A program made the position numbers and the translations under genes. From Nitrososphaerota archaeon (lineage in GTDB: Archaea > Thermoproteota > Nitrososphaeria > Nitrososphaerales > Nitrosopumilaceae), in contig JAGWFS010000010.1 in the NCBI GenBank assembly GCA_028867785.1, positions 1 to 60,042 on the forward strand: a stretch of 60,042 nucleotides of DNA, given 5' to 3'. This document shows, in pieces, positions 51,530 through 59,774 of this stretch. The notes beneath the pieces are model-generated. The model had not been told where the DNA came from. It saw nothing but the letters and a program-made list of their open reading frames with translations, and did no database searches. The stretch's first letter is position 1, and every line of letters begins with the position of its first letter.

Positions 51530-52212
51530 GCCAAGCTTGCCTCCAGCTCTCCCTCGATAATCTTGCCGTCTTTTATTGTTACTATTTTGTCAACGTCTCC
51601 AAATTGGGGCCTGTCATGGGTTACAATGATAAAAGTTTGATTTAGTTTTTTGTTAAGTGATTTCAAAAGCTGCACGGTGGTCTCTGCAGAGATTGAATCC
51701 AAGTTTCCGGTCGGTTCGTCTGCCAATACTATGGCAGGCTTGTTTATCAGCGCCCTTGTGATTGCCACTCTCTGGGCCTGTCCTCCTGAGATCTTGTTTG
51801 CAAACTTGTTCACCTGAGCTTCCAGCCCTACGGTCCTAAGAAGCGCCCTTGCTTCCTCTTCTGCTCCCTCTAGCGTCCCTTGAATTTTTCTTGGCAACAA
51901 AACATTTTCCAAAACTGTCAGGTCCGACAACAGGTTTGAAAACTGGAATATGAATCCTAATTTTGAATTTCTAAAAGAGGAAAGACTGTTGTCGTTCAAA
52001 GTAGAGGCGTCTGTGCCGTCAATGAGTATGCTCCCATTGGTAGGCCTGTCAAGCAGGCCTATCATGTTGAGCAGTGTTGACTTGCCAGAGCCTGAGCTTC
52101 CTACAATGAGCATAAACTCGCCCCTCTTTACAGATACGTTGATGTTCTGAAGCGCGTGGACTGACGTCTCTCCCTCTCCATACACCTTCTCCAGGTTTCG
52201 TATGTCCAGCAC
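51526..52212 (-). CDS. MacB/LolD-type ABC transporter ATPase
   Basis: A 228-aa ABC ATPase: Walker A GSSGSGKST, signature ISGGQAQR, Walker B IVLADEPTGNLDS, switch His in VTHD. The NLDS extension is typical of the MacB/LolD/FtsE branch that drives mechanotransmission rather than substrate passage. It follows the permease by 4 nt. Confidence 0.95.
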   Translation of the reverse strand: MLDIRNLEKVYGEGETSVHALQNINVSVKRGEFMLIVGSSGSGKSTLLNMIGLLDRPTNGSILIDGTDASTLNDNSLSSFRNSKLGFIFQFSNLLSDLTVLENVLLPRKIQGTLEGAEEEARALLRTVGLEAQVNKFANKISGGQAQRVAITRALINKPAIVLADEPTGNLDSISAETTVQLLKSLNKKLNQTFIIVTHDRPQFGDVDKIVTIKDGKIIEGELEASLA

Positions 52213-52216
52213 GTTA

Positions 52217-53416
52217 TCAGGCAGTCCTCATCGCCTCCACTGGTTGCAGTTTTGTTGCCTTGAATGCAGGATATATTGATGCCACAATAGCGAGCACAAA
52301 AGCCATGATATCTGTCTGGACAAGTCCCATCCAGTTGTACTTTACCTCAAGGGCCAGGCTTCCATTGAACGTCATGTGTGTCTCCTTTGCATAAGTGGTA
52401 TATCCTATTGCCATTGCCGTTCCCATGGCAGCCCCGATGGCACCTATCACTATGCCTTGGAAAATAAACACCAAGAGGACATCCTTTCTCTTTGAGCCAA
52501 TTGCCCTCATTACTCCGATATCGCGCGTCTTGCTTGTCACCTGCATCATTTGGATCGTTACAACTCCAAATGCCGACGAGACCATTCCAAAAAGCCCCAC
52601 TAGGTTGATCAGTGCAATGCCTGATCTGAAACCTGCAAGCTGTACTTCAGCGGCTTCTTCTATTGTCTGGGCCTTGAATTTGTCTGCGCTTGACGGAAAT
52701 GCGCTAAGGAATAGTTGCTTGACATAGTCCGCCTTTGACGGATCGTTCAACCGCACAATAATCTCCGAGCTTTGGCCAGGCCTTGCCATTATCTCCCGCA
52801 GTGTATCGATGTTGATCAATACTCCGTTGTCGTTTCCTTGGCTGCCCGCAGTTTGAGAAATTCCAACAATTACAAATCTTTTGACGACATCATTGCCAAA
52901 CTGGTCCTTGAATCTTGCCTTTACGGTATCTCCAATTTGTGGATACCCAAGATCCCTGTCAACTAGCTCGCCCAGAACTATCGAGTCTCGGTACGAGACA
53001 TACTGGCCTTTCACAGTTTCATGTAGAGTAGATGCCTCCACGTCCCACTCTGGTTTTACGCCAATCACAGAAACAGGCGCGTTGTTGTCTTGTATGAGTT
53101 GTCCATTTACGGTCGAGTTGAGAGACAGTATAGAATATTCAAGTCTTGGAGCTGCAGCTTGAACATATGGTATACGGTCAAGCCAGTTTACCAACATAAA
53201 GTCTGATCTTGAAATAAAGTCTCCACGTTTTGTAATGAATACATTCCCAAACCGATAGTTTGTCAGGTCCCTGACTATTGCATCATACAGGCCCTGAAAG
53301 ATTACCGAGTTTACCTGTACCACCAGGATGGCAATTGCAATGGCAAGGCATGCTGCCACAAGGCTGCCCTTGCGCCTTGTGATGAACCTGATGCCTATCT
53401 GTGCCCTGTAATCCAA
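52217..53416 (-). CDS. MacB/FtsX-type ABC transporter permease
   Basis: A 399-aa permease with the MacB layout: helix 1 (~residues 20-40), a large extracellular domain (~45-270), then three helices at the C-terminus with the FtsX-fold signature DIGVMRAIGSKRKDVLLVFI and final VASIYPAFKATKLQPVEAMR. It probably couples ATP hydrolysis to work on surface proteins, lipids or a small molecule. First gene of the three-gene operon. Confidence 0.92.
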   Translation of the reverse strand: MDYRAQIGIRFITRRKGSLVAACLAIAIAILVVQVNSVIFQGLYDAIVRDLTNYRFGNVFITKRGDFISRSDFMLVNWLDRIPYVQAAAPRLEYSILSLNSTVNGQLIQDNNAPVSVIGVKPEWDVEASTLHETVKGQYVSYRDSIVLGELVDRDLGYPQIGDTVKARFKDQFGNDVVKRFVIVGISQTAGSQGNDNGVLINIDTLREIMARPGQSSEIIVRLNDPSKADYVKQLFLSAFPSSADKFKAQTIEEAAEVQLAGFRSGIALINLVGLFGMVSSAFGVVTIQMMQVTSKTRDIGVMRAIGSKRKDVLLVFIFQGIVIGAIGAAMGTAMAIGYTTYAKETHMTFNGSLALEVKYNWMGLVQTDIMAFVLAIVASIYPAFKATKLQPVEAMRTA

Positions 53417-53500
53417 CGAGTGATCAAAAAATAGTCGGATATTTAATATTTTGTCGTAGTTTAATTAGAGAACAAGACAATTATATATACAAATATTCTG

Positions 53501-53521
53501 TATCCTAAGAATAATAGGATA
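53501..53521. promoter_or_regulatory. 21-bp inverted repeat at the promoter of the double-HTH Lrp gene
   Basis: TATCCTA (53501-53507) and TAGGATA (53515-53521) are exact reverse complements with a 7-nt spacer. The site lies 12-20 nt downstream of a strong TATA box (ttatatata, 53481-53489) and just before the ATG at 53535. It covers the expected transcription start and would suit autorepression. Confidence 0.6.
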
Positions 53522-53534
53522 AAGATGCTAGAGA

Positions 53535-54437
53535 ATGGACAAATTAGACATTGAGATTCTGTCACGTTTGCTCAACAACTGCAGGACACCAGACAGCCAG
53601 ATAGGCAAGGAACTTGGAGTTTCCGGAGTTGCCGTCAAGTCAAGAATTCAGAAAATGGTTGACAGAAAGATAATTGAGAGATTCACCCTGAAAATAGAGC
53701 CTCCCGTTTTGGGTTACAGCGTACTCTATTTTGTGGTAATAGGAAAAGAGCTTGGTGATATCCTGGCTAAGGTAAGACTTGTCGGGGAGCCTTTTTTTGT
53801 TGTTCCCTGTGTCGGCGGAATCACAGTCTGCAGCGTGGTGGTAAAGGAGAACCCGGAACATGCAATGGAGATTGCAAAAAACATTCTAAGAGATATCAGG
53901 GTGTTGAGCATATTTGAGGCCAAGAATCCAGAGATAAGATCGGATTTGACAAAGACAGACATTGCAATAATTGATATTTTGTTAAAGGACCCACGGCTGA
54001 AAATAGAAAGGATTGCCAAGCTCTCCGGTTTTTCCACAAAAACGGTGACAAGGTCTCTTGACAAACTACAAAACGATGAGGCCATACAGTTTACCCTGAT
54101 TTACAGCCCAAGAAAGATGGGGGAGTACATACCTTTTACAATGCTTGTATCAGTTGACAATGTCAAAAAAACATTGTCCAGACTAAAAGAAAAATTTGAG
54201 AGCTCTTTTTTGCAAAAACCGTTTGTGCATCTTGACAAGATAGTTATCTTCCTTTATGGAGACGACATTTACAAGATCGACGAGTTTGGCCAGAAAATCC
54301 ACGAGGTTGACGGAATACAGTCAGTTGATCTTTTCATTCCAAAAGAAATTAATTTTCCACAAAAATGGGCAAAGGATACAATCGAGCAGGCAAAGAAATC
54401 AAAGAGACTGCACCTGGCAGCCGAGATACATTCATAA
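53535..54437 (+). CDS. Lrp/AsnC-family regulator with two HTH units
   Basis: A 300-aa protein with two Lrp-type winged helices. The first is at residues ~1-55 (DIEILSRLLNNCRTPDSQIG, then VSGVAVKSRIQKM). The second is at ~140-195 (TDIAIIDILLKDPRLKIERI, then FSTKTVTRSLDKL). Between them and at the end are divergent beta-alpha effector-like segments. Duplicated HTH-effector units on one chain are less usual than the common single HTH-RAM form of ~150 aa. No ligand-binding residues could be assigned. Confidence 0.85.
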   Translation: MDKLDIEILSRLLNNCRTPDSQIGKELGVSGVAVKSRIQKMVDRKIIERFTLKIEPPVLGYSVLYFVVIGKELGDILAKVRLVGEPFFVVPCVGGITVCSVVVKENPEHAMEIAKNILRDIRVLSIFEAKNPEIRSDLTKTDIAIIDILLKDPRLKIERIAKLSGFSTKTVTRSLDKLQNDEAIQFTLIYSPRKMGEYIPFTMLVSVDNVKKTLSRLKEKFESSFLQKPFVHLDKIVIFLYGDDIYKIDEFGQKIHEVDGIQSVDLFIPKEINFPQKWAKDTIEQAKKSKRLHLAAEIHS

Positions 54438-54462
54438 CATATTTCATCCGTTTCTTTGTGCA

Positions 54463-54975
54463 GTGCGCAAAAGAATTTTCCAGGGCAGAGTCCTCTCTCT
54501 TGATGTTTACAAGGTATCTCTTGCGGGACGCAAGGTGACAAGAGAAGTGATTGAGCATCCGGGAGCTGCTGCAATGCTTGCCATAGAGGATGGAAAACTG
54601 CTGCTTGTAAAGCAGCACAGGTTTCCCCATGGGTTTGTTCTTGAGATTCCTGCAGGAACCATGAAAAGAGGCGAAAAGCCGCAAAAATGCGCACTCAGAG
54701 AGCTAAGGGAGGAGACAGGCTACGCGGCAAAGAAGATGATTCCGCTTGTCAAGTACTATCCCTCAATTGGGTACAATACAGAGATAATCCATTGTTTTGT
54801 GGCGTCCGGCATCAAAAAAGTGTCAGGACTGGAACTGGACGAGGACGAGATAATATCTGTCGTAAAAATCGATTTCAAAAAGGTACTAAGGATGATCCTG
54901 TCAGGAAAAATTACCGATTCAAAGACTATCTGTGCCGTGCTTACGTATGCAATGAAAAAGAAAATTCACGTATAA
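54463..54975 (+). CDS. NUDIX hydrolase (ADP-ribose pyrophosphatase-like)
   Basis: A 170-aa enzyme. The full NUDIX box is present: GTMKRGEKPQKCALREL continuing into REETGY (G-x5-E-x7-REL-x-EE-x-G), binding the Mg2+ that drives diphosphate cleavage. FVLEIPAGT just before the box is typical of ADP-ribose pyrophosphatases. The frame is open upstream to 54256 inside the preceding gene. GTG 54463 is chosen because family similarity begins there and a TATA-like ACATATTTC lies about 25 nt upstream. It converges on the PhoU-like gene with a 10-nt overlap. Confidence 0.88.
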   Translation: MRKRIFQGRVLSLDVYKVSLAGRKVTREVIEHPGAAAMLAIEDGKLLLVKQHRFPHGFVLEIPAGTMKRGEKPQKCALRELREETGYAAKKMIPLVKYYPSIGYNTEIIHCFVASGIKKVSGLELDEDEIISVVKIDFKKVLRMILSGKITDSKTICAVLTYAMKKKIHV

Positions 54976-55943
54976 ACCGGCTTTACCAAATCAGCAACAT
55001 CTGCCCAACATCTTGCAAGTTTTTCAAGCGTATACACCAGATCCAGAAACTGTATTGATACCTGTTTTTTTGGCTCTACAGAAGATCGTATGTCGGAGAT
55101 CTTTTTTTGATATGTCCTAAATGACTTGATGGCCTCGATCGCAAGCAGGCGGTTGTTTTCGATAAACGAGGTGATGGATTTTTCATGAATGTCTTCAATT
55201 TCTGTTGCCAGTGTGTGAAGCCTCTTTGATTCCATCCTGGAGCTTCCAAGCTCTGATATGGAGTTTGCAAGCTCCACAATTGTGTCTCCCGCACTTTCCA
55301 TGAGGTTTGCCGCAATCCTGTAATCCAGAATGTCAATGTTTCCAAGATTAAACGCGGTTGCAAGTTTCTTGTCCACCATTGCGCTGCGAATCAGTCTGAC
55401 AAGCAGGAAATACTGCCTGTCTATCTCGTCGTCCCTGCTTGGAATTGTCTGCAGTACCGTATTGTCATCTGATGTAAGGGAGTTTATCGTATCCCGAAAC
55501 AATCCCAGTGCAATTGAGCTCATCCTCTTTAGAATTTTGTCCGGACTGAGAGTTGTGGCATCAAGAAGAAACTGTACGTTAACGTTCGTAGCATCCTCGT
55601 CTACAATTTCCATGCCAACAAGCCTCCGCATGAGTCCGCGTATTTTTTCCCTGTCCCCAACAGAGATTGAAGACCTGCCTTTTATCTTGATGATGTCATA
55701 CCCAAGCAGGTATGCCCCTGTAATGTCTGCACTGATGTTCTCTTCTTTTGATACCGGATACTGTATCACGACCTCCTTCAGCGACCTGTTGCTTCCAGTG
55801 GGAGTAATTGATATGCTGTTGGTTCCGGTCTCAATTTCTACCTCGTCGCTTTTTTCAAGCTTGTTTGATTCCACCCACTCTATTGGAAGCGATACCAAGA
55901 TGCTGCTGCCTATCTTTTGCAGGCGTCGAATGAATTTAGTCAA
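54966..55943 (-). CDS. AbrB/SpoVT-PhoU fusion regulator
   Basis: A 325-aa protein. Residues ~1-50 are a SpoVT/AbrB swapped-hairpin domain (FIRRLQKIGSSILVSLPIEW, then DEVEIE). Residues ~110-320 are helical PhoU-like repeats (TTLSPDKILKRMSSIALGLF, then YRIAANLMESAGDTIVELAN). PhoU binds metals and controls Pst/PhoR in bacteria. In archaea, AbrB-PhoU fusions are thought to link DNA binding with phosphate status. No pst genes are in view. It diverges from pantoate kinase across a 62-nt AT-rich gap. Confidence 0.88.
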   Translation of the reverse strand: MTKFIRRLQKIGSSILVSLPIEWVESNKLEKSDEVEIETGTNSISITPTGSNRSLKEVVIQYPVSKEENISADITGAYLLGYDIIKIKGRSSISVGDREKIRGLMRRLVGMEIVDEDATNVNVQFLLDATTLSPDKILKRMSSIALGLFRDTINSLTSDDNTVLQTIPSRDDEIDRQYFLLVRLIRSAMVDKKLATAFNLGNIDILDYRIAANLMESAGDTIVELANSISELGSSRMESKRLHTLATEIEDIHEKSITSFIENNRLLAIEAIKSFRTYQKKISDIRSSVEPKKQVSIQFLDLVYTLEKLARCWADVADLVKPVYT

Positions 55944-56005
55944 TTTATATCAATATAAATAATATAATCATCATTTTTATATTTTTATCAAAATTTAAAC
56001 TCATT

Positions 56006-56893
56006 ATGCAGGCAGTAGCCTTTGCTCCGGGTCACATAACAGGTTTTTTCAAGGCCGAGGTAGAACCGGCAAGACCAGAACTGAAGGGCTCCATCGGGGC
56101 GGGATTTTGCATAAAAGAAGGCGTTACGACAAGAGTCAAGATCACTACATCGGACAGACAGGGATTTAAGATCACGACTACAGGCTACAAGTCAAACAAC
56201 ACCCAGGTTTCAGAATTTGTTGCAAGGGAATTTCTGAAAATTGTCAAGGAAGATTATTTTTTTGACATTGAACATCACAGTGAGATTCCTGTGGGCTATG
56301 GCCTAGGTTCCAGCGGTGCTGTTGCATTGAGCCTGGCCTTTGCGCTAAACAAGGCACTTGGGACAAATCTTTCCAGGACACAGGTCGGGCAGATAGCTCA
56401 CAATGCAGAGATACACTGCAGGACAGGGCTTGGCACCGTGTTATCATCGTATCACGGAGGCTTTGAGATAAGGACAAGACATGGCGCGCCGGGAATTGGC
56501 AGCCTCAAAAAAATTCATACTGACTATTCTGCAGTCGTAATCTGTTTTTCTCCAATATCTACAAAGAGATTCATCAGCACGCAGCTTGCAAAGATAAATG
56601 GGCTTGGTGGAAAGATGGTAACAAGGCTTCTCAAGTCAAGGGATCAGATGGAGTTTCTTGACATGTCATTAGAGTTTGCAAGATATGTCGGAGTGATCAC
56701 CCCGAAGATGCAGCAGGTAATTGACGACCTGCAGTGTCACGGGTTCAAGTGCGGCATCGCAATGTTTGGAGAGACGGTATTTACCCTGATACCAAAGACA
56801 AAAGAATTGCAGGTTTTGGACATTTTAGAAAAATATCATGACGGAATAATAATCAAGACGGAAGTTGACAAGAGTGGAGCTAGAGCATCCTAG
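56006..56893 (+). CDS. Pantoate kinase (archaeal CoA pathway)
   Basis: A 295-aa GHMP-superfamily kinase. The ATP-binding motif PVGYGLGSSGAVALSLAFAL (GLGSSGA at residues 99-105) and the N-terminal FAPGHITGFF are typical of archaeal pantoate kinase, which makes 4-phosphopantoate. The next gene is the phosphopantothenate synthetase that uses this product, which fixes the identity. Their stop and start overlap by 1 nt (TAGTG). Confidence 0.93.
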   Translation: MQAVAFAPGHITGFFKAEVEPARPELKGSIGAGFCIKEGVTTRVKITTSDRQGFKITTTGYKSNNTQVSEFVAREFLKIVKEDYFFDIEHHSEIPVGYGLGSSGAVALSLAFALNKALGTNLSRTQVGQIAHNAEIHCRTGLGTVLSSYHGGFEIRTRHGAPGIGSLKKIHTDYSAVVICFSPISTKRFISTQLAKINGLGGKMVTRLLKSRDQMEFLDMSLEFARYVGVITPKMQQVIDDLQCHGFKCGIAMFGETVFTLIPKTKELQVLDILEKYHDGIIIKTEVDKSGARAS

Positions 56894-57639
56894 TGCTTGT
56901 TCCAAGGTCTCATCCGAGAGCTGCATCCCTTCACATCAGGGAGAGGCTGGTTCACGGATACAGAAAGGGTCTGGTTGTTGAAGAAGGCCTCCTGGCACAT
57001 GGAAGGGGCGAGATGTTTGACTATCTCATGGGCGAGAAAACCTTGAAAACCTCTCACGATGCGGTAAAGGCTGCCTCGCGCATGCTGCTTTTGGCAAAAA
57101 GGCCTGTCATATCGGTAAACGGCAACCTTGCTGCCCTCTGTCCAAGGGAGATCGTGGTTCTTGCGAGGGCAAGCGGGGCCAAGATAGAGGTGAACCTGTT
57201 TTATGCAAGCGAAAAAAGAAAAAAGGCAATAGCTGGCGTATTGAAGAGAAGCGGCGCAAAGGAGGTGCTGGGGCTTGATGCCAGGTGTTCGCAAAAGATT
57301 CCAAACCTTGACAGTGCCAGGAGAGTTGTTGACGAGCGCGGCATATTCATTGCAGATGTCGTACTGGTGCCGCTGGAAGACGGCGACAGGACAGAAGCTC
57401 TGAAAAGATTTGGAAAAAAGGTGATAACATTTGATCTCAACCCAATGTCGCGCACGGCACAGGCTGCCGACATTACAATAGTGGATAATGTAACAAGAGG
57501 AATGCAGCTTTTGATCAAGAGCTGCAGGAAGATGAAAAAATGCCGTCTTGGCAAAAATTTCAAGTTTGACAACAAGAAGAACCTGAGCAGGTCCATACTT
57601 GCAATAAAAAACAACCTTGGGAGGATGGCACATGCCTAG
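56893..57639 (+). CDS. 4-phosphopantoate-beta-alanine ligase (phosphopantothenate synthetase)
   Basis: A 248-aa archaeal PPS joining 4-phosphopantoate and beta-alanine with ATP. It starts at GTG 56893, with HPRAASLHIRERLVHGYRKG near the N-terminus, VISVNGNLAALCPREIVVLA in the middle and ITFDLNPMSRTAQAADITIV in the last third, all family signatures. It overlaps panB by 8 nt. A 257-aa ORF on the opposite strand is a shadow. Confidence 0.93.
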   Translation: MLVPRSHPRAASLHIRERLVHGYRKGLVVEEGLLAHGRGEMFDYLMGEKTLKTSHDAVKAASRMLLLAKRPVISVNGNLAALCPREIVVLARASGAKIEVNLFYASEKRKKAIAGVLKRSGAKEVLGLDARCSQKIPNLDSARRVVDERGIFIADVVLVPLEDGDRTEALKRFGKKVITFDLNPMSRTAQAADITIVDNVTRGMQLLIKSCRKMKKCRLGKNFKFDNKKNLSRSILAIKNNLGRMAHA

Positions 57640-58465
57640 GTCTGTTAGAGACATACTTTCCATGAAAAATTCCAGAAAGATTACCGTGATTACCGCATAT
57701 GATTACACCACTGCGCAGCTTTGCGACAAGGCCGGAGTCGACATACTTCTTGTCGGGGACAGCGGGGGGATGGTCATGCTGGGCTATGAAAATACCATTC
57801 CTGTTACAATGGAGCAGATGTGCTTTTTCACAGAGGCAGCAAGCAGGGGCAGACATAACGCAATGGTTGTAGCTGACATGCCTTTCATGTCATACCAGTC
57901 AAGCAAGTCGCAGGCAATTGAGAATGCCGGTAAATTAATCAAGACAGGAGCTGACGCGGTAAAGCTGGAAGGCGGAATTGAGATCAAGGATACTGTCAGG
58001 TCGATTGTCGAGATTGGCATACCTGTAATGGGACACATTGGTTTCCAGCCGCAGACTACCACACTGCAAGAGGGCTACAAGGTGCAGGCAAGGACAAGGG
58101 ACTCGGCTCTCAGTCTAATACAGAATGCAAAGGCGCTAGAAGAAGCCGGCGCCTTTGGCATTGTACTAGAAATGGTGACAAAAGAGGTAGCCAATATAAT
58201 ATCAGGGTCAGTCAGGATTCCCACAATAGGGATTGGCTCCGGCCCTGACTGTGACGGGCAGGTTCTGGTTTTTCACGATGTTCTTGGCCTGTTTGAAAAA
58301 CTAAAACCAAAATTTGCCAAGCGATATCTTGAGCTTGCAGGGGAGATTGTGGATGCCGTAACATCATACAAGAACGACGTGGTGTCGGGCAGGTTTCCCG
58401 CACAGGAACATTCATTTTCAATTGAAAAATCTGAGCTTGAAAGGTTGAGAAGAGAGATTGTGTGA
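57632..58465 (+). CDS. panB: Ketopantoate hydroxymethyltransferase
   Basis: A 277-aa enzyme making ketopantoate from 2-oxoisovalerate and methylene-tetrahydropterin. Motifs: VITAYDYTTAQLCDKAGVDI, LLVGDSGGMVMLGYENTIPV (Mg2+ site Asp) and GIGSGPDCDGQVLVFHDVLG. The start MPRSVRDI at 57632 is preferred over a TTG at 57617, since PanB N-termini begin this way. Its end overlaps coaBC by 8 nt. Confidence 0.95.
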   Translation: MPRSVRDILSMKNSRKITVITAYDYTTAQLCDKAGVDILLVGDSGGMVMLGYENTIPVTMEQMCFFTEAASRGRHNAMVVADMPFMSYQSSKSQAIENAGKLIKTGADAVKLEGGIEIKDTVRSIVEIGIPVMGHIGFQPQTTTLQEGYKVQARTRDSALSLIQNAKALEEAGAFGIVLEMVTKEVANIISGSVRIPTIGIGSGPDCDGQVLVFHDVLGLFEKLKPKFAKRYLELAGEIVDAVTSYKNDVVSGRFPAQEHSFSIEKSELERLRREIV

Positions 58466-59696
58466 ACATCCATCGCTTGACATTGTAAGCTCTGACGGCT
58501 CGGAGCTTGCAGGAAAAAAAATCGTACTATGCATAACTGGAAGCGTCGCCGCATACAAGTCAATCGAGCTTGCCAGACTGCTTATGCGCCATGGTGCGGA
58601 TGTCACCTGTGTAGCAAGCAGGGCCGCAACAGATCTGATAAAGCCAAGCTACTTCAAGTGGGCCACGGGAAATGAGGTCATAACAAAGCTGACAGGTGAT
58701 CTTGAACACATCAAGGTTGCAGACTATGGACAGTCCGACCTGATTGTGGTGTATCCATGCACTGCAAATACGCTTGGAAAACTTGCACATGGAATAGACG
58801 ACACGCCAATCTCTACTGTCCTAAGCGTGGGATTTGGTTCAAGGATTCCGATAATAATTTCGCTTGCAATGCACCAAGCCATGTATGAAAATCCTGCAGT
58901 GGCAAAAAACATCGAGTTTCTAAAAAACAAGGTGCAGTTTGTTGCGCCACAGTTTGTCGAGGGAAAGGCAAAGGCTGCAGAACCTGAGCAGGTACTGGAC
59001 ATTGTATTGAAAAAATACGAGGCATATTCTGTCTTCCGGGGAAAGAAGGTTCTGATCACTGCAGGGCCCACTATGGAATACATCGATCCTGTGCGTGTCA
59101 TAACAAACCTGAGCTCAGGCAAGACTGGTGTTTTGCTTGCAAAGGAGTTTATCCTGTCTGGCGCCAGAGTCACAATTGTTTACGGCCCGGGTACAGAGCC
59201 TCTCCCCAAGGGGGCCAAAGTAGTGAGGGTAAGGACAAGCAGTGAGATGCTGGAAGCAGTAAGACGCGAGATGAGACAGAGATTTGATATCATAGTGCTT
59301 GCTGCCGCAGTCTCTGACTATACTGTTGCAAGCCCAAGCAGGACAAAGATCAGGAGCAGCGCGGATAAAATGACTGTAAGACTGAAAAAGGTTCCAAAAA
59401 TAATCAACGAGATAAAAAAAATTCAAAAGGACGCATTTCTTGTAGGATTCAAGGCTGAAACTGACGTATCAAAAGAGAAGCTGGTTCTGTCATCGCGTGC
59501 AAAGTTAAGGGAATCTGGAGCGGATATTATAATTGCAAATGACATTGGAACAAAATACAGAAAAAACCCGGAAAAAAACAACGTGATTATTGTTGACTCT
59601 GAAAGCAGGTTAGAATCAGGATGGAAGGATAAGGTAATGATTGCAAGATTTGTTGCTAAGCAGATAAAACAAAGATTTGCAAAACTTAATGATTAA
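58458..59696 (+). CDS. coaBC: Bifunctional CoaBC (phosphopantothenoylcysteine synthetase/decarboxylase)
   Basis: A 412-aa protein with two enzymes of CoA synthesis. The N-terminal ~185 residues are the flavoprotein decarboxylase CoaC (LCITGSVAAYKSIELARLLM, VVYPCTANTLGKLAHGIDD). The rest is the CTP-dependent ligase CoaB (KVLITAGPTMEYIDPVRVIT, then LSSGKTG, AAAVSDY and KKVPKII). In the PATANT motif of CoaC the sequence is PCTANT. The TTG start at 58458 overlaps panB by 8 nt. Together with the three upstream genes this supplies 4'-phosphopantetheine; ketopantoate reductase and the last two CoA steps are not in the window. Confidence 0.94.
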   Translation: MCEHPSLDIVSSDGSELAGKKIVLCITGSVAAYKSIELARLLMRHGADVTCVASRAATDLIKPSYFKWATGNEVITKLTGDLEHIKVADYGQSDLIVVYPCTANTLGKLAHGIDDTPISTVLSVGFGSRIPIIISLAMHQAMYENPAVAKNIEFLKNKVQFVAPQFVEGKAKAAEPEQVLDIVLKKYEAYSVFRGKKVLITAGPTMEYIDPVRVITNLSSGKTGVLLAKEFILSGARVTIVYGPGTEPLPKGAKVVRVRTSSEMLEAVRREMRQRFDIIVLAAAVSDYTVASPSRTKIRSSADKMTVRLKKVPKIINEIKKIQKDAFLVGFKAETDVSKEKLVLSSRAKLRESGADIIIANDIGTKYRKNPEKNNVIIVDSESRLESGWKDKVMIARFVAKQIKQRFAKLND

Positions 59697-59699
59697 AAA

Positions 59700-59750
59700 T
59701 AACTTTCGTTAGGAGTCGTTTTTGAATAAAAAGGAAAAAGGGGAAAGTTA
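59700..59750. terminator. Possible terminator between convergent genes
   Basis: TAACTTTC (59700-59707) and GAAAGTTA (59743-59750) are exact reverse complements with a 35-nt A/G-rich spacer, in the 78-nt gap between coaBC and a convergent gene. Followed by gttttgtgtg, with a short T run. Long spacing makes a hairpin weak. Confidence 0.3.
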
Positions 59751-59774
59751 GTTTTGTGTGTTGAAGTTTCTAGT

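Noticed and set aside
56890-57663. 257-aa minus-strand ORF across the phosphopantothenate synthetase gene
   Set aside because: It is an antisense shadow of a well-supported gene with clear family motifs and tight operon overlaps.
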